Assembly (NCBI RefSeq): GCF_009882985.1
Contig: NZ_WTUZ01000022.1
Coordinates: forward strand, 471,065 to 535,064
Reading direction: 5' to 3'
DNA: 64,000 nucleotides
From: Paenibacillus silvestris
GTDB taxonomy: Bacteria; Bacillota; Bacilli; Paenibacillales; NBRC-103111
In this document: piece after piece, positions 1 through 8,262 of the stretch
Position numbering within the stretch: position 1 is the first letter of the stretch
Layout: each line of letters starts with the position of its first letter
Translations under genes and position numbers: made by a program
The notes under the pieces: generated by a model
The model's database searches: none
The model's input: the letters and a program-made list of their open reading frames with translations, nothing else
Told to the model about the DNA's origin: nothing

Positions 1-804
1 TTCATTCATGATTTTGGTCTCAAGCTGCGGCCAGAAATAGAGCATTTCATCGCGCAGCATGGTCAAAATATCCCGCTGCCATTCCTCCATATAAGGCGCA
101 TTCTCTTCAATAAAGAGGAGGATATCCTTCTCTGGTTTTGGCGGGAAGCGCTTGGCTTCCTCTTTGGCATCAGCGGAAGGAGCGGGTTTACTTTTAGCAT
201 CCAGACTCCATAAGTCCTCATAGCCGTAAGTCGCTTCCGATTTCACAGCAGGGGTTGAGGCTTTGTTGGTCTCTTGGCGATTGCGTGTTTGCCGGTAAGA
301 AAGGGTGAGCACAGGATCAATATGTTCCTGAATCGCGAGTACTGCATCAATGAATTGTTCAACTTCGTCAATGCCGTGCTCGATTTCATATTGGCGAATA
401 CGCTCTGCAGTGGCGGACATGCTTTCGACCATGTTGCGGTTCGTTTTGGAGAAGCGGACGTTGTTTTTGAAGAAATCACAGTGCGCCAGGACGTGAGCGA
501 CGATGAGCTTATTTTGAATGAGCGAGTTGCCATCCAGTAAGAAAGCATAACAGGGGTCGGAGTTGATGACCAACTCGTAGATTTTGCTTAAACCCAAGTC
601 ATATTGCGTCTTCATGCGGTGAAAATTTTTCCCGAAGCTCCAATGGCTATAACGGGTCGGCATCCCATAAGCCCCAAACGTATAAATAATTTCGGCGGGA
701 CAAATTTCGTACCTCATCGGATAGAAGTCGAGCCCAAACCCTTTGGCAATCTCCGTTATCTCATCAATGGCGTATTCAAGCTGCTGAATTTCGGATTTAC
801 TCAC
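1..804 (-). CDS. spoVR: SpoVR family sporulation protein (partial)
   Basis: This is the N-terminal 268 codons of a SpoVR-like protein; the rest lies before base 1. Read on the minus strand it opens with residues around KSEIQQLEYAIDEI and continues with GLDFYPMRYEICPAE and HWSFGKNFHRMK, typical of SpoVR, a protein needed for spore cortex formation in Bacillus. The start is a GTG at 804 whose bases form a GTGA overlap with the stop of yhbH, so the two are translationally coupled. It was not visible as an ATG-initiated frame because it starts with GTG and runs off the edge. The yhbH-spoVR neighbourhood is common in bacteria (often with prkA, not seen here). Identification is by remembered family sequence, and is firm. 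Confidence 0.93.
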   Translation of the reverse strand, partial: MSKSEIQQLEYAIDEITEIAKGFGLDFYPMRYEICPAEIIYTFGAYGMPTRYSHWSFGKNFHRMKTQYDLGLSKIYELVINSDPCYAFLLDGNSLIQNKLIVAHVLAHCDFFKNNVRFSKTNRNMVESMSATAERIRQYEIEHGIDEVEQFIDAVLAIQEHIDPVLTLSYRQTRNRQETNKASTPAVKSEATYGYEDLWSLDAKSKPAPSADAKEEAKRFPPKPEKDILLFIEENAPYMEEWQRDILTMLRDEMLYFWPQLETKIMNE

Positions 805-1958
805 GGAACAGCCACTCCCTCCTGCTTGGTAAAAAAGGTTTTCAACGCTTTGTAAACTTCGCCTTTTTCGCGAATGACATAATGCAGAAATTTAGGATCG
901 TGAATATGGCGAAAAGCGGACATCAGCGTGGAACTGCGGTTATACTGGTTCACCTCTCCATAACCAAACATGTTGCAGCGCTCCATCAATTGGGTGATGA
1001 GCTTCACACAGCGTTCGTTATCCGACGTTAAGTTATCTCCATCGGAGAAATGGAACGGATAAATATTGAATTGAGAAGGCGGGTACCTTTTATCAATAAT
1101 ATCGATGGCGGTTTGGTACGCGGAGGAGCAGATCGTGCCGCCACTTTCTCCTTTTGTGAAGAATTCTTCTTCCGTAACCTCTTTGGCTTCCGTATGGTGA
1201 GCAATGAACACAATTTCCACGTTCTCGTATTTTGTGCGCAGAAACCGCGTCATCCAGAAGAAGAAGCTGCGTGCGATATATTTCTCAAAGGACCCCATGG
1301 AACCTGACGTATCCATCATGGCAATGATGAGGGCATTTGAGTGCGGCTTCTCGACTTCTTCCCAGGTTTTGAAACGTAAATCATCAGGGCTGATGTGATG
1401 AATGCCAGGTGAAGTCGAGCGTGAATTGCGACGCATATTTTCAAGGATCGTCCGTTTCTTGTCGATGTTGGACATGATGCCTTTTTTGCGAATGTCATTG
1501 AAAATCACTTCTGTGGTCGTCATGTTGCGCTTCTCTTTTTTCTGCAAATTCGGCAGCTCCAGCTCAGAGAACAGCATCGCTTGCAGCTCCTCCATGCTGA
1601 CTTCGGCCTCATAATAATCTTCGCCAGCCTGATCGCCTGCCCCCTCGCCTTTGCCTGGTCCTTGAGCTGGCTGAGGATCGGTTCCAAGCACATCCCCCAC
1701 TTGCGAGTCGCCGTCTCCCTGTCCGACATGTTTCCCTTTGTTAAAATTGTACCGAAAGCGATACTCATCCAGACTTTTAATAGGTACCTTCACAACCTGC
1801 TTCCCGTTGGACATTACAATGCTCTCATCTGTAACCAAATCAGGGAGGTTCTGCTTAATGGCTTCTTTGACCTTCTCTTGGTGTCGGGTTTGATCTTGGT
1901 ACCCTTTACGGTGCAATGACCAATCCTCACGGGAAACGGTAAATAGGGGTTCTGTCAT
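801..1958 (-). CDS. yhbH: YhbH/DUF444 family sporulation protein
   Basis: This 385-residue protein has the YhbH (DUF444) layout: a charged N-terminal half with a Gly/Asp/Glu-rich linker (about residues 90-125), then a von Willebrand A-like domain with a metal-site motif DTSGSMG near residue 215 and a later HFSDGDN segment. In Bacillus subtilis yhbH is expressed in early sporulation; its biochemical role is unknown, though the family goes with the PrkA kinase and SpoVR. A strong AAGGAGGTG ribosome-binding site lies 6-8 bases before the ATG. It overlaps spoVR by 4 bases. Length is as expected for the family. Confidence 0.93.
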   Translation of the reverse strand: MTEPLFTVSREDWSLHRKGYQDQTRHQEKVKEAIKQNLPDLVTDESIVMSNGKQVVKVPIKSLDEYRFRYNFNKGKHVGQGDGDSQVGDVLGTDPQPAQGPGKGEGAGDQAGEDYYEAEVSMEELQAMLFSELELPNLQKKEKRNMTTTEVIFNDIRKKGIMSNIDKKRTILENMRRNSRSTSPGIHHISPDDLRFKTWEEVEKPHSNALIIAMMDTSGSMGSFEKYIARSFFFWMTRFLRTKYENVEIVFIAHHTEAKEVTEEEFFTKGESGGTICSSAYQTAIDIIDKRYPPSQFNIYPFHFSDGDNLTSDNERCVKLITQLMERCNMFGYGEVNQYNRSSTLMSAFRHIHDPKFLHYVIREKGEVYKALKTFFTKQEGVAVP

Positions 1959-2009
1959 GTTGACACCTCCTTGGGGGTGATCTTCCTAGGCAAGTAGCAG
2001 CTTACCCTT

Positions 2010-2038
2010 ATCGTATGGCATGCACAAAGCAATGATTT
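2010..2038 (-). promoter_or_regulatory. possible sporulation sigma-E type promoter for yhbH
   Basis: On the minus strand, CATACGAT at 2017-2010 is close to the sigma-E -10 consensus (CATACA-T) and sits about 50 bases upstream of the yhbH ATG. The expected -35 position (about 2032-2038) reads AAATCAT, a weak match. Assignment is inferred from this match and from the sporulation role of the genes. Confidence 0.35.
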
Positions 2039-2117
2039 AGATGTGAAAAAAAGCTTGTTACTAAATATATTCAAGACCACGGGGGATATGTGATGAATGT
2101 GAAAAGGTCGAAGCAAA

Positions 2118-2134
2118 TGATCTGAATCAGATCA
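2118..2134. promoter_or_regulatory. perfect 8-1-8 palindrome, candidate operator
   Basis: TGATCTGAATCAGATCA is a perfect palindrome around a central A. It lies about 75 bases upstream of the antitoxin-like gene and between it and yhbH, so it may be an autoregulatory operator of the former. No factor can be named from the sequence. Confidence 0.35.
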
Positions 2135-2207
2135 ACTTAGACGTCACGTGTCCAGTTGATTTATGTTATGATTGAGATACAAGTTAGATAAAAAGGTGGC
2201 GAAAATA

Positions 2208-2474
2208 ATGGAAAAAGTAAATAGCTCCGAAGAGCTTATGGAAGCCATCATCAACATGAATAGTGAGGATTCAGTTCTTCAATTTCTTATACCTGGAAAA
2301 GGGAAATTTACTGTTGTTCTTCAAGAAGAAGATCATCTTTCTATTAGTTCTGAAGTCAAAGCTAATCTAGAACTGAAACGTATGATTGAAGATAGCCGTG
2401 AAGAATATGCACAAGGCAAAGGAATGTCAACTACGGAACTTTTAAGATCTCTATCCCCCAAGGATTTTGAATAA
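2208..2474 (+). CDS. small antitoxin-like protein
   Basis: This 88-residue acidic, mostly helical protein has a central strand-rich stretch and a C-terminal tail (EYAQGKGMSTTELLRSLSPKDFE-like end) of the sort seen in type II antitoxins that precede RelE/ParE toxins. I chose ATG 2208, with AAAAGGTGG in front, over the ATG at 2172. The frame immediately after its stop encodes what looks like the C-terminal half of a RelE/ParE toxin, which supports the antitoxin reading. The family is not recognised with certainty; it could be a solitary regulator. No paired intact toxin is present. Confidence 0.5.
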   Translation: MEKVNSSEELMEAIINMNSEDSVLQFLIPGKGKFTVVLQEEDHLSISSEVKANLELKRMIEDSREEYAQGKGMSTTELLRSLSPKDFE

Positions 2475-2710
2475 TTATAAATAATCCTATATTTGGTAAG
2501 GCCTATACAGAGGAGTTCGGTGAATACAGAGGAATAGCCCGTATAGTCGTCAGAAGATTTAGAATTTATTTTGAGCAAGTAGATGAAGTTTTCATCATTG
2601 TTGCTCTTTTATTTCCTGGTGAAAGTAAGTGCCCCATTAGAATTACAAAAAGTCTGCTTAATCTCCAGCGGCCACGCATCGGAGATCAGGCAGGCTTTTT
2701 AGTTGCTTAA
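2471..2710 (+). pseudogene. truncated RelE/ParE-type toxin remnant
   Basis: The frame opens just after a TGA at 2468 and has no ATG/GTG/TTG near its beginning. It translates to NPIFGKAYTEEFGEYRG, IARIVVRRFRIYF and VFIIVALLFPGES, which match the order and character of the C-terminal half of RelE/ParE toxins (loop, strand with RRFRIYF, strand with VFIIVALL). The N-terminal half is absent, so a deletion between antitoxin and toxin is likely. After about 2640 the frame merely reads through a terminator to a stop at 2710. The toxin assignment rests on pattern only. Confidence 0.45.
2647..2700 (+). terminator. intrinsic terminator
   Basis: AAAAAGTCTGC (2647-2657) pairs with GCAGGCTTTTT (2690-2700), with an inner ATCTCC/GGAGAT pairing, and ends in a T run. 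It closes the antitoxin/toxin-remnant transcript. Confidence 0.7.
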
Positions 2711-2724
2711 ATTCAAATTAACAA

Positions 2725-2739
2725 TGATAATCATTATCA
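2725..2739. promoter_or_regulatory. Fur box of iron-transport operon
   Basis: TGATAATCATTATCA is a perfect 7-1-7 Fur-type inverted repeat. It ends 8 bases before a TATAAT (-10, 2747-2752), where Fur bound with iron would block the promoter. The iron-siderophore operon starts at 2821, so expression under iron starvation is expected. Confidence 0.88.
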
Positions 2740-2820
2740 CCTGTGTTATAATGTTTTTCATGAGTAAGATGGAGCTTATTTGATCTTGATTGGGGTACAT
2801 ATCGGAAGGAGATTTTGTTC

Positions 2821-3864
2821 ATGAGTTTATCTGCAGCATCGACCGATGCTCCACGTCCTAAGCTGCGAAGCAGGCCGCTTGTAGCTTCATTTATTATTTT
2901 CGGAGGGCTGGCTGCTTTACTGCTTGGGCTTGCTGTTTCCGTTTCGGTTGGAGCGGCTGATATTAAGCTGTCTACTGTTTGGGAAGCTGTGTTTAATTTC
3001 AACCCGAAATTGACCCAGCATCAAATCATACAGGAGTTGAGACTGCCACGGGCTTTGGCCGGAGCGCTGGTTGGCGTTGGATTTGCTGTTTCTGGCGCAA
3101 TCATGCAAGGAATGACACGGAATCCGCTTGCTGATCCGGGTTTGCTCGGGATTAATGCTGGCGCAGGCTTTGTGCTTGCGTTGTGTTTTGCTTTTTTCCC
3201 GGGGCTGCCCTTTCATTATTTGATTTTATTTTCTTTTGCAGGAGCCGCTATTGGTACCGGACTTGTGTATGGGGTAAGCTCCATGTCCAAAGGTGGATTA
3301 TCACCTGTACGGCTTGCCTTGGCAGGCGCGGCGGTAAGTGCGCTGCTTGTAGCGCTTAGCGAGGGGATTGCGATTTATTTTCACATTTCGCAGGATTTGG
3401 CGTTCTGGTATGCCGGAGGCGTAGCTGGAACGAAATGGCTGCAAATCAAGATCGTCTGGCCATGGATTGTTGGCGGCATCATCGGTGCGCTCGCCTTATC
3501 CAGATCGATTACAGTGCTGAGTCTCGGTGATGAAATTGCCGCAGGACTCGGGCAGCGCACGGGCTGGGTGAAGATTGCTGGGATGCTGCTATCTCTGGTG
3601 CTGGCAGGTACATCGGTCTCGGCCGTTGGTGCTGTCGGCTTCGTAGGACTGGTCATCCCGCATGTCGCACGGGCATTAGTCGGCGTCGATTATCGCTGGA
3701 TTATTCCCTGCTCGGGTATACTTGGCGCTCTGCTCATGGTTACCGCCGATATTGGCGCGAGGATGATTAACCCGCCATTTGAGACACCGATTGGGGCTTT
3801 GATCGCGCTCATCGGGGTACCGTTTTTCCTCTATTTGGCTCGTAAGGAAAGGAGAGAACTATAA
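2821..3864 (+). CDS. iron-siderophore ABC transporter permease (FecCD family)
   Basis: A 347-residue polytopic membrane protein of the FecCD family, the first of two non-identical permease halves for ferric siderophore uptake. It shows the family segments LRLPRALAGALVGVGFAVSGA, GMTRNPLADPGLLGINAGA and GAVGFVGLVIPHVAR (cytoplasmic coupling loop to the ATPase). ATG 2821 is preferred over a TTG at 2815 because the AAGGAG site at 2806 is 9 bases ahead of it. It overlaps the next permease by one base. A Fur box lies upstream. The operon contains no substrate-binding lipoprotein. Confidence 0.93.
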   Translation: MSLSAASTDAPRPKLRSRPLVASFIIFGGLAALLLGLAVSVSVGAADIKLSTVWEAVFNFNPKLTQHQIIQELRLPRALAGALVGVGFAVSGAIMQGMTRNPLADPGLLGINAGAGFVLALCFAFFPGLPFHYLILFSFAGAAIGTGLVYGVSSMSKGGLSPVRLALAGAAVSALLVALSEGIAIYFHISQDLAFWYAGGVAGTKWLQIKIVWPWIVGGIIGALALSRSITVLSLGDEIAAGLGQRTGWVKIAGMLLSLVLAGTSVSAVGAVGFVGLVIPHVARALVGVDYRWIIPCSGILGALLMVTADIGARMINPPFETPIGALIALIGVPFFLYLARKERREL

Positions 3865-4895
3865 TGGCCTCTCTGGTAGAAATTTCAACGCGCAAGCGAT
3901 CAGTTAAAGCCTATACCATGTTAACGATTTTGCTTGTGGCGATTACGGTTGTTTTTATCATCAGCATGAATACAGGATTCATTCGCTTGTCTCCGATGGA
4001 CGTGCTTCGGACGTTGTTCGGTCAAGGAACGGCTAAACAAGAACTGATTCTATTTGAGTTCCGATTGCCTCGCATTATTATCTCTGTACTAGTTGGTGCA
4101 GGACTCGCCTTATCAGGAGCTATTCTGCAGGGGCTCTCGCGTAATGCCCTGGCAGATCCAGGGATCCTTGGCATCAACGCCGGTGCGGGCCTTGCGGTTG
4201 TGCTGTTTATTTCGTTCTTCCCTGTCAAACAGGCGGCTCCCGTTTATATGATGCCGCTTCTCGCTATGCTTGGGGCCGGAGTTGCAGCAGCACTGATTTA
4301 TGTTCTAGCCTACAAAAAAGGCATCGGCATTTCGCCAACGAGACTCGTTCTGGTAGGTATTGCGGTAGCGGCTGGAATCAGCGCAGTAATGCTTGTACTT
4401 ACGATCAAAATGGATCCTCAAAACTATCAATTTGTTGCTATCTGGTTAGCAGGCAGCATTTGGGGAACTAACTGGAAGTTTGTAATGGCCCTGCTGCCTT
4501 GGCTTATTATTTTGATTCCATATGTCCTATATAAAGCTCAGACTTTGAACGTGTTGCACTTGGGAGATCAGCTGGCGAGTGCGCTTGGAACGACTGTCGA
4601 ACGGGAACGACTTGGCCTCCTTGCAGCAGCTGTTGCTCTTGCAGGCGCTTGTGTTGCTGTCGGCGGTGGCATCGGTTTTGTTGGCTTAATTGGGCCTCAT
4701 CTTGCCAAACAATTGGTTGGCCCGAAGCACCAATATTTGCTTCCGGCTTCGATGTTAACTGGAGGTCTCCTGCTGATTGTGGCAGATACGCTTGCCCGCT
4801 GGATTCTGCAGCCGAGTGAGATTCCAACCGGCATTGTCGTAGCTGTAATCGGCGCTCCTTACTTTTTATTTTTGCTTGCTAAATCCAAGGCTTAA
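3864..4895 (+). CDS. iron-siderophore ABC transporter permease (FecCD family)
   Basis: The second FecCD-type permease (343 residues), with FRLPRIIISVLVGAGLALSGA, GLSRNALADPGILGINAGA and GIGFVGLIGPHLAK matching the equivalent segments of its upstream neighbour. About nine to ten hydrophobic spans. The ATG overlaps the stop of the first permease (TAATG), indicating coupled translation and a heterodimeric channel. The AAAGGAGAG ribosome site lies in the end of the upstream gene. Confidence 0.93.
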   Translation: MASLVEISTRKRSVKAYTMLTILLVAITVVFIISMNTGFIRLSPMDVLRTLFGQGTAKQELILFEFRLPRIIISVLVGAGLALSGAILQGLSRNALADPGILGINAGAGLAVVLFISFFPVKQAAPVYMMPLLAMLGAGVAAALIYVLAYKKGIGISPTRLVLVGIAVAAGISAVMLVLTIKMDPQNYQFVAIWLAGSIWGTNWKFVMALLPWLIILIPYVLYKAQTLNVLHLGDQLASALGTTVERERLGLLAAAVALAGACVAVGGGIGFVGLIGPHLAKQLVGPKHQYLLPASMLTGGLLLIVADTLARWILQPSEIPTGIVVAVIGAPYFLFLLAKSKA

Positions 4896-4924
4896 GAAAG
4901 CTTATTTTGAGAGGAGACATCCCT

Positions 4925-5782
4925 ATGACTCGTTTGTATACACAGCAAGTTGACATTGCTTATGATGATCGTTTGATTGTCAGCAACTTAAATTTATCCA
5001 TCCCTGATGCCAAAATTACCGCACTTGTTGGCGCCAATGGCTCAGGCAAATCCACCATTTTGAAATCACTTGCGCGCATTATGAAAATAAAAGGCGGCCA
5101 GGTGTACCTCGACGGGAAGTCTATCCACCAACGGACGACGAAGGAAGTCGCGCGGGAATTGGCGATTTTGCCGCAAAATCCAACTGCTCCTGAGGGCTTG
5201 ACGGTGAGCGAACTGGTTTCCTACGGAAGATTCCCGCATCAGAAAGGCTTCGGCTCTATGACGAAGGAAGATAAGGAGACAATCAGCTGGGCGATTGAGG
5301 TTACGGGCATGATGCCGTTCGCCGACCGTCCTGTGGATCAACTGTCCGGCGGCCAGCGTCAACGGGCATGGATTGCGATGGCATTGGCGCAGCAGACCGA
5401 CATTCTTTTCTTGGATGAGCCGACGACTTTCCTTGATATGGCGCATCAGCTTGAAGTATTGAAGCTGCTTAGGAAGCTGAATAAGGAAGAAGGAAGGACC
5501 ATCATTATGGTCGTTCATGACCTGAACCATGCGACTCATTATGCGCATCATATGGTGGCGATTGTGCAGGGCAAGGTGGTAAGCGAAGGGACGCCGGAGG
5601 AGGTTGTGACGCAGCCGGTGCTTCGCGAAGTCTTCGGTATTGAGGCGGATATCGTCAAGGATCCGCGTACGGGCGTGCCGCTTTGCATTCCCTATGATCT
5701 AGTAGGTGCTGAGAAATCGGAGAAGACGCTGCAAGAGTCAGATCTCGCTAAAGCCGTGGTGGCTGTTGGCGAATCTCGCTAA
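4925..5782 (+). CDS. iron-siderophore ABC transporter ATP-binding protein (FecE/FhuC-like)
   Basis: ATPase of the siderophore importer, 285 residues from ATG 4925 (AGAGGAGACAT in front; a TTG at 4907 would overlap this site). Walker A GANGSGKST, Q-loop region ILPQNP, signature LSGGQRQR, Walker B DILFLDEPTTFLD and the switch histidine in VVHDLNH are all intact, so it should be active. The C-terminal ~30 residues are a charged tail typical of these proteins in Bacillales. It follows the permeases by 29 bases. Confidence 0.94.
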   Translation: MTRLYTQQVDIAYDDRLIVSNLNLSIPDAKITALVGANGSGKSTILKSLARIMKIKGGQVYLDGKSIHQRTTKEVARELAILPQNPTAPEGLTVSELVSYGRFPHQKGFGSMTKEDKETISWAIEVTGMMPFADRPVDQLSGGQRQRAWIAMALAQQTDILFLDEPTTFLDMAHQLEVLKLLRKLNKEEGRTIIMVVHDLNHATHYAHHMVAIVQGKVVSEGTPEEVVTQPVLREVFGIEADIVKDPRTGVPLCIPYDLVGAEKSEKTLQESDLAKAVVAVGESR

Positions 5783-5803
5783 AAAGTAGAAGGAGGCCAG
5801 ACA

Positions 5804-6652
5804 ATGAGTTCATCATTAGAGCATGTTCTCGCGGAGCAGTTCGGGGTTACTACGGAGTTACATCCACAGCCGTTATTTGCTATAGCAGGCAGCCGTCTCT
5901 CTACAGAGGCTGGCATGCGGGAGCTAATTAGCGCTTACTCACCGCTGATGAAGGCGCTTGAGCCTGCGGCGGCTTGTGTGTATTTTATGAGTAGACTTGG
6001 TGTATTGAACATGGCTATGCATGGCATGGTGTTGAAGGATGAGTTGATTGATCTGGCTCCGGAGCTTTGGACACTGCAAATCTACATGCACAAGCAAGGT
6101 TATGCTGAATTCCGCTATGTGCTTCATGATATTCGGAAGCTGGAAGGACCGCGGGAGGGAGAGCGCAGCGCTTGGCGCAAAGAGCGCTTAAGCCACTGGT
6201 ACGGGACTCACATTCGACCTATTGTTGAAGCGGCTTCCTCGGCTGCAGATATGGATATCACACATTTATGGAAATTGTTTCCGACTCGGATGCGTTATAT
6301 GTTCGACCGCTTGAAAGAACAAGCTGGTTCCGAGCAGGAGCAGCAGCGCATCGAGGAAGAATGGACGTTCGTTTCGAAAGAGCTGAGCGGCCAAGTTTTC
6401 GGACGTGCGGGAAATCCGCTGAACGTAAAGTTTATCTACCTTGACTACCCAGGGGCTCCCGGTGAGCCGGATTCACAGCTGCGGATGAAGTCGGGTTGCT
6501 GCATGTTTTACTGCACGGAAGGCGGCAGTTATTGTTACACATGCCCACGGCTGAAGCCGAGTGAGCGCGAAGAGCGCAAGGTGCAGATCAGGGCGAAGCT
6601 GGCACTGGAAGCTGCGGCTAAGGCGGCTGCGTCTAAAGCAGCTGCGACATAA
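5804..6652 (+). CDS. FhuF-like siderophore-iron reductase, [2Fe-2S]
   Basis: A 282-residue cytoplasmic protein whose C-terminal part carries the FhuF-type cluster motif C-C-x10-C-x2-C (GCCMFYCTEGGSYCYTC). FhuF proteins bind an unusual [2Fe-2S] cluster and reduce ferric siderophores after import so that iron is released. The N-terminal ~200 residues are helical and match the IucA/IucC C-terminal-like/FhuF fold region. The end is Ala/Lys-rich (AAAKAAASKAAAT). AAGGAGG site before ATG 5804. Last gene of the Fur-regulated operon; it supplies the reduction step for the transporter. Confidence 0.9.
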   Translation: MSSSLEHVLAEQFGVTTELHPQPLFAIAGSRLSTEAGMRELISAYSPLMKALEPAAACVYFMSRLGVLNMAMHGMVLKDELIDLAPELWTLQIYMHKQGYAEFRYVLHDIRKLEGPREGERSAWRKERLSHWYGTHIRPIVEAASSAADMDITHLWKLFPTRMRYMFDRLKEQAGSEQEQQRIEEEWTFVSKELSGQVFGRAGNPLNVKFIYLDYPGAPGEPDSQLRMKSGCCMFYCTEGGSYCYTCPRLKPSEREERKVQIRAKLALEAAAKAAASKAAAT

Positions 6653-6667
6653 CATTAGCAGTGGTAG

Positions 6668-6714
6668 AAGGCTATCTTATTTGGTCAGTGATGACTGGAT
6701 GAGCTAGCTTTTTT
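6668..6714 (+). terminator. weak intrinsic terminator after fhuF-like gene
   Basis: AAGGCTA at 6668 can pair with TAGCTTT at 6705, followed by a run of T. The stem is short and the loop is large, so this is tentative. Confidence 0.4.
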
Positions 6715-6749
6715 CGTTTGTAGGTGAATTCGAAAGTGGAGGCTATATG

Positions 6750-6890
6750 AAATAACTGGAAAATCTCCCGTTAATCTATGCAGTTCGGCGGTAGAGAATG
6801 AAATAACGGGAGAAGCTCCATCTAAATCGTCGGTAGCTGGCCGAAATCACCTTGATTCGCCAATATTAGCTGGAGAAATTCCAGTTATTT
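6750..6890. repeat. nested inverted-repeat element
   Basis: The 398-base gap 6653-7052 has no gene. It holds AAATAACTGGAA (6750-6761) matched by TTCCAGTTATTT (6879-6890) as outer arms, and TCTCCCGTTA (6764-6773) matched by TAACGGGAGA (6804-6813) inside. The arms resemble the other dispersed palindromic repeats in this window (ATTT next to a GGGA/TCCC core). The stretch 6950-6990 is C-rich without visible structure. Confidence 0.6.
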
Positions 6891-6997
6891 GGGTAAAAGT
6901 AGATCATATCGGGGAATTAGCTGGAGTAATCGGCGTTAATTGCAACAAATCGTCCCAACCTCCCAACCTCCCCAACCCCCCAACCACCACTAGAAAC

Positions 6998-7046
6998 AAA
7001 AACAAAAGGCCGCCCGCAAGTAGAAATATCTACTTTTGAGGCAGCC
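6998..7046 (-). terminator. intrinsic terminator of minus-strand sulfur operon
   Basis: On the minus strand GGCTGCC pairs with GGCGGCC, with an inner AAGTAG/CTACTT stem, followed by TTTTGTTTTTG. It lies just after the stop of the binding-protein gene at 7053. Confidence 0.75.
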
Positions 7047-7052
7047 CAGTAC

Positions 7053-8108
7053 TTACTTCTTCAATGCTTGATCAATGAATTTGCTCTCAAGAACTTGTGA
7101 CGTGTCCAGCTTTTTCGTAATAGCGCCGACAGATAGGAGGAAGTCAGCTTGCTCCTGGTGCGCTTTGGCGAATTCCGGTGTAATCGGAGAGAGGATCGGG
7201 AATGTGTTTTTCAAAACATCGACAATGATGGCTTTGTCCAGCTTCTGCGACTTGGAGAGCTCGTTCGCGATTTCATCTTGATGATCGACGTAGTACTTGC
7301 GTGCTTCTTCATAGGTTTTGAGGAACAGCACAGTAAGATCCGGATGCTCCTGTGTGAATTTGGTCCGAGCGATCAGGAAGGATGGTGCGTTGATATTCAG
7401 TTGTTCACCTGTGACTAAAACAGAGGCTCCTATTTGGTAAACGGCTGTAGTCGCGTAAGGCTCCCAAATGGACCAAGCGTCGATGGCGCCGCTGTCGAGA
7501 GCGGGTCTTGCTTCATCAGGCTGAAGCTGAATAACTTTAACGTCGTCGCCCTTTAACCCGGCTTTATCGATGGCCATATAGAGAAAGTTATAGGCGCTGC
7601 TGCCTTTGGCTACGGCAACTTTTTTGCCTTTGAGATCTTTTAATTCCTTGATGGGACTGTTCTTCGGCACGATAATCATGTTGCCTTTTTTGCCGTCGCT
7701 TGTCACAGCGATGCCTTTGAAATCAACGCCGCCAACTTGACCGGAAATCAGGGGCGTTCCGCCGGTGGCACCAAAATCGAGCCTTCCTGCTGCTATCGCC
7801 TCAAAATGCGGAGGACCGCTGGCAAACTCATTCCATTTGATTTCAGCGCCAACAGCTGTAAATGCCTTCTCGAAGTATCCCTTCTCACGAGCGAAGTTCA
7901 GGACGCCTGTTTTGCCTTGGATGCCGATGTTAACGACAACCTTCTCTTTCGCAGCGGCCGCAGGCGTGGATGCAGCATTGCTGCTTTGCGTAGCAGCGGC
8001 GCTGGTTGTCGGAGCACCAGTTGTTTTGGCACCGCATGCGGATAAAAGAACTAACGTGATAACGGCCAGGAACGATAAGCTTTTATTATAAAATGATTTC
8101 TGTTTCAT
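7053..8108 (-). CDS. aliphatic sulfonate-type ABC transporter substrate-binding lipoprotein
   Basis: A 351-residue SsuA/NrtT-type binding protein. It has a lipoprotein signal peptide (lipobox LLSAC, Cys near residue 25), a Ser/Thr/Ala linker, then NIGIQGKTGVLNFAREKGYFEKAF, GATGGTPLISGQ, VAVAKGSSAYNFL and DAWSIWEPY, all typical of sulfonate/taurine binding proteins. It should deliver an organosulfur compound to a membrane permease. No permease sits in its own operon; the SsuB/SsuC-like pair is in the divergent operon at 11.4-13.2 kb. The starting ATG is at 8108, after the monooxygenase genes on the same strand. Confidence 0.9.
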   Translation of the reverse strand: MKQKSFYNKSLSFLAVITLVLLSACGAKTTGAPTTSAAATQSSNAASTPAAAAKEKVVVNIGIQGKTGVLNFAREKGYFEKAFTAVGAEIKWNEFASGPPHFEAIAAGRLDFGATGGTPLISGQVGGVDFKGIAVTSDGKKGNMIIVPKNSPIKELKDLKGKKVAVAKGSSAYNFLYMAIDKAGLKGDDVKVIQLQPDEARPALDSGAIDAWSIWEPYATTAVYQIGASVLVTGEQLNINAPSFLIARTKFTQEHPDLTVLFLKTYEEARKYYVDHQDEIANELSKSQKLDKAIIVDVLKNTFPILSPITPEFAKAHQEQADFLLSVGAITKKLDTSQVLESKFIDQALKK

Positions 8109-8140
8109 AAGGATGACCCCTCTCTTAGTAAAGCTGATGT

Positions 8141-8262
8141 TTAGTGAGCAGATGTTGCTGACGTGGGCAGTGTGGTTTGCTCTGGTGCAGATGCAATCAC
8201 TGGTGCGGGCACTGCCGTTTGCTCTGGTGCAGATGCAGTCGCGGTGCGGGCACTGTCGTTTA
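8141..8262 (-). pseudogene. detached repetitive C-terminal tail of the upstream monooxygenase
   Basis: Beyond the TAA at 8262-8260 an open frame continues on the minus strand with imperfect repeats of about 16 residues (core ASAPEQTAVPAP) up to a TAA at 8143-8141. Comparing the repeat copies shows that the TAA at 8260 replaces CAA (Gln) and that one base is missing in the CCA-GTG/CC-GCG junction of the next copy. Restoring both gives one continuous Ala/Pro/Thr tail of about 40 more residues. See the finding on this. Confidence 0.55.
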
